5,126 nucleotides of DNA. It comes from Clostridiales bacterium. GTDB lineage: Bacteria; Bacillota; Clostridia; Tissierellales; Sedimentibacteraceae. The translations under genes and the position numbers were made by a program. The notes below the pieces were generated by a model. That model saw only the letters and a program-made list of their open reading frames with translations, was not told the DNA's origin and ran no database searches. The DNA lies in the NCBI GenBank assembly GCA_003457065.1, contig DMJQ01000069.1, forward strand, positions 4,999-10,124, written 5' to 3'. Shown here one piece after another: positions 1 to 5,126 of this stretch (the first letter of the stretch is position 1; each line of letters starts with the position of its first letter).

Positions 1-312
1 GCAACATTTGCCAACCTGTGGGGATGTCTGCCGGAATATGTATGCGAAAGTCTGGTGGAAGGAATAACCGCTTTCGGAAAATGGCTTGAAAATTACGACA
101 GGGATGATGCGGTGCTCACGGGTGTGGAGACAAGAACATCTTCACCTGTTCGAATCACAAGGGATGATAGTTTCCAAAGCAATACAAAAGGCATATATCC
201 ATGCGGCGAAGGCTCCGGATATGCGGGCGGAATTATGTCTGCCTCAATTGACGGACTTAAGGTTGCTGAACAGATAATAAAAATATATAAACCAATGAAT
301 GAAAAGGAATGA
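1..312 (+). CDS. FAD-dependent dehydrogenase, COG2509 type (3' end only)
   Basis: Partial gene: the reading frame is open from the first base and ends at TGA 310-312, giving the last 103 residues of a protein whose N-terminus lies outside the window. The fragment carries VETRTSSPVRI (fragment residues 42-52) and GEGSGYAGGIMSA (69-81), followed by an amphipathic C-terminal helix (DGLKVAEQII). From family knowledge, this pair of motifs is typical of the C-terminal FAD-binding part of the uncharacterised FAD-dependent dehydrogenases of COG2509; the GEG-x-GYAGG segment closes over the flavin. The N-terminal dinucleotide-binding GxGxxG motif expected of the family is not visible here because it lies upstream. 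Substrate and physiological role are unknown, and a cytosolic redox enzyme is the safe reading. The next gene begins 4 bases after the stop, so the two are probably co-transcribed and translationally coupled. Family assignment is fairly sure; function is not. Confidence 0.85.
   Translation, partial: ATFANLWGCLPEYVCESLVEGITAFGKWLENYDRDDAVLTGVETRTSSPVRITRDDSFQSNTKGIYPCGEGSGYAGGIMSASIDGLKVAEQIIKIYKPMNEKE
304..308 (+). promoter_or_regulatory. Ribosome binding site deciding the start of the HI0933-type flavoprotein
   Basis: AAGGA sits 8 bases before ATG 317, within the last codons of the upstream gene. It lies downstream of the alternative in-frame ATG at 299, which therefore has no comparable site at the right distance. 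This favours 317 as the true start. Confidence 0.75.
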
Positions 313-316
313 TTCC

Positions 317-1540
317 ATGAAAACAGCTGTTATCGGCGGAGGCGCCTCAGGGTTAATGGCAGCAGTTGCTGCCGCAAGAAGCGGAGCGGAGGTTGCCATA
401 TATGAAAAATTGAACAGAGTGGGAAAAAAGATACTGGCAACGGGTAACGGCAGGTGCAATTACACAAATATGTACATGTCAATTGACAGGTATCATGGAA
501 AAAATGTTAAGCTTGCTGAAAATGCGCTGAATTTCTTTGACTTGGACAAAACATTAGATTTTTTTGAGGGGCTTGGTATAAATCCGTATGTGGGAGAACT
601 GGGTAAGGTGTATCCCAGTTCACTGCAGGCTTCAAGCGTCCTGGATGTTCTGCGGTATGAGGTAAAAAGGCTCAGGGTGGAAGAAATTACAGATTTTGAA
701 GTAATGGAATTAAGAAAAAATAAAGATAAATTCAGTATCATAGGTAGGGATGCCGCGTATGAGGCCGACAGGGTTATTTTGGCAACAGGCGGAAAGGCCA
801 GTCCTCAGCTTGGCTCTGACGGAAAAGGATACGAATTGGCAAAGGCGTTCGGACATAAAATAATAGAGCCGTTTCCGGCGTTGGTGCAACTTAAGCTGAA
901 CGGGAAATATTTTAAAAGAATAGCCGGAATAAGATTTGACGGGACAGTTAAGGGATTCACCGACAAAAAACTCATAAGAGAGGATGAAGGTGAAATACTG
1001 TTCACAGATTACGGAATTTCAGGTCCCCCTGTTTTGCAGATAAGCAGAAAGGTTATCGAGGAACTGAATAAAGGCCGGAAGGTATTTTTATGTGTGGATA
1101 TGTTTCCCGAATCATCAAAGGTCGAGCTATATGACCTGCTGAGCAGAAGATTTAATAAAATTGGTTATAAAAGCATTGAAGACGGATTGGTTGGTTTCAT
1201 AAATAAAAAGCTGATACCCGTCGTGCTTATGGAAGCAGGATTTGAAAACCTGCAGAAAAACTGCGGCAGGCTGAACAAAAAAGAAATTTTTAAGATTATA
1301 GATATATTGAAAGAATGGAAATTTGAAGTGACAGGCCACAATACATGGCAGCAGGCACAGTCGACTGCAGGTGGGGTGGATATGTCGGAAGTTAATCCAA
1401 AAACTCTTGAATCAGCCAAAGTGAAAGGTTTGTATTTATCGGGAGAAATACTTGATGTGGACGGCGACTGCGGAGGTTTTAACTTACAGTGGGCATGGAG
1501 CTCAGGATATACGGCCGGATACTTCAGTTCAATAGTTTAG
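317..1540 (+). CDS. NAD(P)/FAD-dependent oxidoreductase, HI0933/YhiN/BaiN family
   Basis: Complete 407-residue flavoprotein, about the usual length for the family (roughly 400 residues). The protein opens directly into the dinucleotide-binding strand and glycine motif ([18 protein letters not shown] at residues 7-12), followed by the family signature [13 protein letters not shown] (39-51). Further along are the second FAD motif LATGG (155-159), [10 protein letters not shown] (228-237), [16 protein letters not shown] (351-366) and the C-terminal FAD-contacting block from [13 protein letters not shown] to SSGYTAG (375-401). From family knowledge these define the HI0933 (PF03486) group, a two-domain Rossmann flavoprotein with an inserted beta domain. 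One Clostridium member, BaiN, was reported to reduce bile acid intermediates, but most members have no known substrate, so that role should not be transferred here. The start at 317 is chosen over the in-frame ATG at 299 because of the AAGGA at 304-308 and because the longer form adds six unconserved residues (MKRNDS). No signal peptide or membrane segment is seen; cytosolic location is inferred. It lies 4 bases after the preceding flavoprotein and 19 bases before secA. Confidence 0.93.
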   Translation: MKTAVIGGGASGLMAAVAAARSGAEVAIYEKLNRVGKKILATGNGRCNYTNMYMSIDRYHGKNVKLAENALNFFDLDKTLDFFEGLGINPYVGELGKVYPSSLQASSVLDVLRYEVKRLRVEEITDFEVMELRKNKDKFSIIGRDAAYEADRVILATGGKASPQLGSDGKGYELAKAFGHKIIEPFPALVQLKLNGKYFKRIAGIRFDGTVKGFTDKKLIREDEGEILFTDYGISGPPVLQISRKVIEELNKGRKVFLCVDMFPESSKVELYDLLSRRFNKIGYKSIEDGLVGFINKKLIPVVLMEAGFENLQKNCGRLNKKEIFKIIDILKEWKFEVTGHNTWQQAQSTAGGVDMSEVNPKTLESAKVKGLYLSGEILDVDGDCGGFNLQWAWSSGYTAGYFSSIV

Positions 1541-1559
1541 TATTGAGAAAGGATGCAAT

Positions 1560-4316
1560 ATGAAAAAGTTTTTAGAGAAAATTTTCGGTTCATACAGTGA
1601 AAAAGAAGTTAAAAGACTGGAACCGACAGTTGACAAAATTTTGTCGCTGGAAAGTTCAATGGCAGAATTAAGTGACGCACAGCTCAGGGCAAAGACCTCT
1701 GAATTTAAAGAAAGGCTTGCAAACGGCGAAACTAAGGATGACATACTGCCTGAAGCATTTGCTGTTGTGAGAGAAGCCGCATGGAGAGTATTGGGGCAAA
1801 AGCACTACAGGGTGCAGTTAATAGGTGGCATTGTTCTTCACCAGGGACGTATTGCTGAAATGAGAACCGGTGAAGGTAAGACCTTGGTTTCTACATTGCC
1901 TGTGTATTTAAATGCTCTTGACGGTAACGGAGTTCACGTTGTGACGGTGAATGACTATCTGGCAAAGCGTGACTGCGACTGGATGGGAAAGGTTCATAAT
2001 TTCCTGGGACTGACCGTAGGCTGCATAGTTCACGGAATTACCAGAGAAGAAAGAGTAAATGCTTACCAGTGCGATATTACTTACGGTACAAACAACGAAT
2101 TCGGCTTTGACTACTTAAGAGACAACATGGTTATCAGGAAGGAAGAAATGGTTCAAAGGGATTTGAACTACTGTATCATAGACGAAGTCGATTCCATATT
2201 GATAGATGAAGCAAGAACTCCTCTGATTATTTCCGGCGAAGGTGACAAATCAACCAATCTTTACGAAATGGCAAACAGTTTTGTCACAACATTAAAAGGT
2301 AAAATCCAGACTCCGGAAGAAAAGAAATCCAAGATGGATTATATAATGGGCGATGTTGAGGAAGATAATACTGTTGATTTCATTGTTGATGAAAAAGGCA
2401 AAAATGTTACGCTGACAGCCAGAGGAATTACCAAGGCTGAAAGATTCTTCAATATTGAGAATTTGGCGGATCAGGAAAACATGGAGATATCACACCACAT
2501 CAACCAGGCCTTAAAGGCACAGAATACAATGAAAAGAGATATCGACTACATTGTAAAGGACGGAGAAGTTTTAATTGTTGATGAATTTACGGGCCGTATT
2601 ATGTACGGAAGAAGATATTCCAACGGTCTTCACCAGGCAATAGAAGCAAAGGAAAGAATAGAAGTAAGAAAAGAATCAAAGACACTGGCAACCAGCACAT
2701 TCCAGAATTATTTCAGAATGTATAAAAAGCTGTCAGGTATGACAGGTACGGCAAAGACAGAAGAAGAAGAATTCAGGGAAATTTATGGCGTTGATGTCAT
2801 AGAAATTCCAACTAACAGAGATGTTATCAGAAAAGACCTGGAAGATGTTGTTTATAAAGGTGAAGAAGGAAAGTTCAATGCTGTCATCAATGAGATAATC
2901 GAAAAGCATAAAACGGGTCAGCCGATACTGGTTGGTACAATTTCTATAGAAAAATCAGAATTTTTAAGTAAAATTCTTAAAAAACAAGGTGTGAAGCATG
3001 AAGTCTTGAATGCAAAGCAGCATGATAAGGAAGCCGAGATTGTAGCTCAGGCCGGACGACTGGGTGCCGTAACAATTGCAACCAACATGGCCGGCAGAGG
3101 TACCGACATAGTTCTGGGAGGTAACCCGGAATATCTGACTAAGCACAAAATGAAGCAGAAAGGTTTCTCGGACGAACTGATTGCACAGGCGGACGGCTAT
3201 AATGAAACTGACGATGCCGAAATATTAGAGGCAAGAAAAATTTATAAAGATTTGCTGGAACAGTCAAAAAATGAACTGAAGGATGAGCAGCAAAAGGTAA
3301 AGGAAGTCGGCGGGCTTCACATAATCGGCACGGAGCGACATGAGTCAAGACGTATCGACAACCAGCTGAGGGGACGTGCCGGAAGACAGGGAGACCCGGG
3401 GTCGACACGCTTTTATATATCGCTTGAAGACGACTTGATGAGATTGTTCGCCGGTGATAAGGTAAAAACAATTATTGAGACATTAAAGATGCCGGAGGAT
3501 GAGCCTTTGGAAGCGGGAATGCTCACAAGGACAATTGAAACCGCACAGTCGAGAGTCGAAGGCAGAAACTTTGATATAAGAAAGCATGTGCTTCAATATG
3601 ACAATGTCATGAACAAGCAAAGAGAGGTTATTTATTCGGAAAGAAGAAGAGTGCTTCTGGGTGAGAACCTGAAAGATTACATCTCCAACATGATTGACGG
3701 ACTTATTGACAAGGGCATACAAATGTACACCACTGATGAAAGATACAGTGACAACTGGGATTTGGACGGATTTGTGAAATATGTTGCGGATACGTTCTAT
3801 GTTCACATCAGTTTTGAAGGCGAAGCTCAGGAAAACATCAACGGTGAACTATTGAGAGAAAAAGCCAGAAGTGCCGTTGACAGACATTATGCAAGGCAGG
3901 AATCCGAATTCGGCGAAGAAGTTTTCAGAGAAATAGAAAGAATAGTGCTTTTAAGAAATGTTGATACAAAATGGATTGACCACATAGATGCAATGGATCA
4001 GCTGAGACAGGGAATAGGACTTCGTGCAATAGGACAGGAGGATCCTGTAAGAGCATATCAGATTGAAGGATATGATATGTTCGAGGAAATGACAGAAGGT
4101 ATACAGGAAGATACCGTAAAAATGCTGATGAGGGTTAAACCTCAGGAAAAAATGCAGCGTAAAGAGGTCGCAAGGATTACCGGAACAAGCGGCGGTTCAG
4201 GTTCAACGGATAAACCGCAGCCGGTGGTGCACAGAGAGAAAAAAGTCGGAAGGAATGATCCTTGTCCGTGCGGCAGCGGAAAGAAATATAAAAAATGCTG
4301 TGGACAGAATGAATAG
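1560..4316 (+). CDS. secA: Protein translocase subunit SecA (preprotein export ATPase)
   Basis: Complete 918-residue SecA, the cytosolic and membrane-peripheral ATPase that pushes unfolded preproteins through the SecYEG channel. Nucleotide-binding domain 1 holds Walker A MRTGEGKT (residues 101-108, Lys107), the conserved [11 protein letters not shown] (128-138) and Walker B DEVD (208-211). The preprotein cross-linking domain follows, roughly 226-373. GMTGTAKTE (393-401) leads into domain 2, with [10 protein letters not shown] (508-517) and the arginine-finger region [11 protein letters not shown] (602-612). The helical scaffold and wing domains occupy about 622-860, including [17 protein letters not shown] (806-822). 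A Gly/Ser-rich linker precedes the zinc-binding SEC-C tail [18 protein letters not shown] (898-915; Cys902, 904, 913, 914), which in known SecAs contacts SecB or phospholipids and ribosomes. Domain edges are estimates. Start ATG 1560 has GAGAAAGGA (1545-1553) 6 bases upstream, and the protein begins as a normal SecA. A lysine- and glutamate-rich stretch at about 522-583 is longer than in the E. coli protein. The gene ends in two in-frame stops, TAG TAG (4314-4319). It follows the flavoprotein by 19 bases and is followed by prfB, a common Firmicute order. Confidence 0.99.
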   Translation: MKKFLEKIFGSYSEKEVKRLEPTVDKILSLESSMAELSDAQLRAKTSEFKERLANGETKDDILPEAFAVVREAAWRVLGQKHYRVQLIGGIVLHQGRIAEMRTGEGKTLVSTLPVYLNALDGNGVHVVTVNDYLAKRDCDWMGKVHNFLGLTVGCIVHGITREERVNAYQCDITYGTNNEFGFDYLRDNMVIRKEEMVQRDLNYCIIDEVDSILIDEARTPLIISGEGDKSTNLYEMANSFVTTLKGKIQTPEEKKSKMDYIMGDVEEDNTVDFIVDEKGKNVTLTARGITKAERFFNIENLADQENMEISHHINQALKAQNTMKRDIDYIVKDGEVLIVDEFTGRIMYGRRYSNGLHQAIEAKERIEVRKESKTLATSTFQNYFRMYKKLSGMTGTAKTEEEEFREIYGVDVIEIPTNRDVIRKDLEDVVYKGEEGKFNAVINEIIEKHKTGQPILVGTISIEKSEFLSKILKKQGVKHEVLNAKQHDKEAEIVAQAGRLGAVTIATNMAGRGTDIVLGGNPEYLTKHKMKQKGFSDELIAQADGYNETDDAEILEARKIYKDLLEQSKNELKDEQQKVKEVGGLHIIGTERHESRRIDNQLRGRAGRQGDPGSTRFYISLEDDLMRLFAGDKVKTIIETLKMPEDEPLEAGMLTRTIETAQSRVEGRNFDIRKHVLQYDNVMNKQREVIYSERRRVLLGENLKDYISNMIDGLIDKGIQMYTTDERYSDNWDLDGFVKYVADTFYVHISFEGEAQENINGELLREKARSAVDRHYARQESEFGEEVFREIERIVLLRNVDTKWIDHIDAMDQLRQGIGLRAIGQEDPVRAYQIEGYDMFEEMTEGIQEDTVKMLMRVKPQEKMQRKEVARITGTSGGSGSTDKPQPVVHREKKVGRNDPCPCGSGKKYKKCCGQNE

Positions 4317-4348
4317 TAGAATATTAGCAATTTCATGACAATTGTTAT

Positions 4349-4354
4349 AAGGAG
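4349..4354 (+). promoter_or_regulatory. Ribosome binding site deciding the TTG start of prfB
   Basis: AAGGAG lies 9 bases before TTG 4364. The only in-frame ATG upstream of the slip site in this frame (4355) directly abuts this site and could not be served by it, so TTG 4364 is the better start. Confidence 0.75.
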
Positions 4355-4363
4355 ATGATATTA

Positions 4364-5126
4364 TTGGTAGATTTGTATGAAATTAATGAAAGTTTAAAAA
4401 AGTTTAACGATATATTAGCTGAGGTCGGTGGTTCACTTTGACTTGGAAAAGTTGAAGGAAGAAAATGAGGTGCTTGAATCCGAGATGCAGGAGCCTGATT
4501 TCTGGAACAATCAGGAAAGGGCTCAAAAAGTATCTCAGAAACTGAAACACAATACAGACAGAATGGGCGTATATAAGAATTTGAAGCAGCAGGTTGAAGA
4601 TCTGGAGGTTTATGCCGAAATAATAAGCGAGGAAGATGATGAAAGCCACCTGCCGGAGCTTAAGAAAAATATGAGCGAGGTTGCGGAGCTTCTTGAGAAT
4701 GCCCGCATCGTTGCGCTTTTAAGCGGAGAATACGACAAGAACAACGCAATATTGTCGATTCATTCGGGTGCAGGCGGAACAGAGGCTCAGGACTGGGCAG
4801 ACATGCTTTACAGAATGTATTCAAGGTGGATTGAGTCGCACGGATACAGCATGACGGTACTTGACATACTTCCGGACACGGAGGCAGGAATTAAAAGTGT
4901 TACATTGCTGGTTGAAGGAGAGAATGCTTTCGGATATTTAAAATCCGAAAAGGGTGTTCACCGCCTTGTGCGAATTTCACCGTTTGATTCTTCCAACAGA
5001 AGGCACACATCTTTTGCGTCGGTCGATGTTACTCCGGAAATAGGCGATGATGTGGATGTTGAAATCAATGAGGCGGATATACGTGTGGATACGTACCGTT
5101 CGAGCGGCGCAGGTGGCCAGTATGTA
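4364..5126 (+). CDS. prfB: Peptide chain release factor 2, with +1 programmed frameshift (3' end beyond the window)
   Basis: RF2 recognises UGA and UAA in the ribosomal A site and triggers hydrolysis of the finished peptide. The gene is in two frames: codons 1-25 run from 4364 to 4438 (MVDLYEINES to AEVGGSL), the in-frame TGA at 4439-4441 is bypassed by skipping T4439, and frame +1 runs from GAC 4440 to the window end (229 codons: DLEKLKEENEVL and onward). The joined product is 254 residues so far, against about 365 for the family. Early residues include EPDFWNNQERAQ, typical of RF2 domain 1. IHSGAGGTEAQDWADML begins the core. The UGA-specificity tripeptide SPF falls at joined residues 205-207 (RISPFDSS), and the catalytic GGQ at 250-252 (SSGAGGQYV), the same numbers as in E. 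coli RF2 from memory. SPF rather than the RF1 PxT motif makes this RF2. The exact agreement of motif numbering supports both the TTG start and the single skipped base. The gene lies 47 bases after secA with no terminator between, so co-transcription is likely. Confidence 0.97.
4421..4442 (+). promoter_or_regulatory. prfB +1 programmed ribosomal frameshift signal
   Basis: The site reads GGT GGT TCA CTT TGA C in the zero frame, with slip codon CTT (4436-4438), stop TGA (4439-4441) and following C (4442). When RF2 is scarce the peptidyl-tRNA on CTT slips forward to TTT and translation continues at GAC; when RF2 is plentiful it terminates at TGA, giving a 25-residue peptide. This is the known autoregulation of bacterial prfB. 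The +1 frame has a TAG at 4416-4418, so slippage can only work between about 4419 and 4438, which brackets the CTT. A G-rich stimulator (GAGGT 4421-4425, GGTGGT 4427-4432) lies upstream, with GGTGGT separated from CTT by 3 bases as the classic Shine-Dalgarno-like element is. Confidence 0.96.

Noticed and set aside
339..348. Perfect 10-base palindrome GAGGCGCCTC as a possible operator
   Set aside because: It lies inside the codons for the conserved GGGAS dinucleotide-binding motif and is explained by glycine and alanine codons.
244..459. 71-codon minus-strand frame with hydrophobic segments
   Set aside because: It spans the junction of two well-supported + strand flavoprotein genes and is antisense to the conserved GGGASG and GNGRCN motifs.
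3139..3471. 110-codon open frame on the minus strand
   Set aside because: It lies fully opposite conserved secA motif codons, has low-complexity Arg/Pro/Leu/Ser-rich content and shows no family likeness; it is a shadow of secA.
3483..3806. 107-codon open frame on the minus strand
   Set aside because: It is antisense to the conserved secA helical scaffold region and has no recognisable domain.
4328..4344. Inverted repeat CAATT...AATTG between secA and prfB as a possible terminator
   Set aside because: The stem is only 5 A/T-rich pairs with a 7-base loop and no T-run follows, so it is too weak for an intrinsic terminator; chance is the better explanation.
4428..4430. GTG in the +1 frame as an independent start for the downstream part of prfB
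   Set aside because: The GAGGT before it is only 2 bases away, too close for initiation, and the upstream 25 codons encode a normal RF2 N-terminus, so the frameshift explains the gene better.
4404..4649. 81-codon minus-strand frame rich in Leu, Ile and Phe that resembles a small membrane protein
   Set aside because: The hydrophobic look comes from the reverse complement of Lys/Glu-rich codons in prfB domain 1, which is coding on the + strand.

Overview
The window looks like ordinary housekeeping chromosome from a low-to-moderate GC Firmicute, most likely a member of the Clostridia. The main reasons are the secA-prfB gene order, strong AAGGAG-type ribosome binding sites, A/G-rich coding strands with frequent AGA/AGG/AAA/GAA/ATA codons, and clostridial-style flavoprotein and SecA sequences. 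The genus cannot be fixed from this sequence alone. All genes lie on the + strand, are tightly packed, and show no terminator between them, so they may form one transcription unit.

Layout: (1) 1-312 is the 3' end of a FAD-dependent dehydrogenase of the COG2509 type. (2) 317-1540 is a complete HI0933/YhiN/BaiN-type flavoprotein, starting 4 bases after the previous stop. (3) 1560-4316 is a complete secA, encoding the 918-residue ATPase motor of the Sec protein export pathway with all its signature motifs and a C-terminal zinc-binding tail. (4) 4364 to the window end is the 5' two thirds of prfB (peptide chain release factor 2). It is split by the classic autoregulatory +1 programmed frameshift at CTT TGA C (4436-4442) and cut by the window edge just after the catalytic GGQ motif.

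How the genes relate: secA and prfB are neighbours in many Firmicutes, although one works in protein export and the other in translation termination. The two flavoproteins upstream belong to different families and have no clear functional link to secA. The most interesting element is the prfB recoding site: RF2 reads the UGA that interrupts its own gene, so low RF2 favours the frameshift and restores RF2. The base-pairing stimulator next to this site departs from the usual AGGGGG form. I see no mobile element, CRISPR array, RNA gene or new system, and no gene-free stretch longer than 47 bases.
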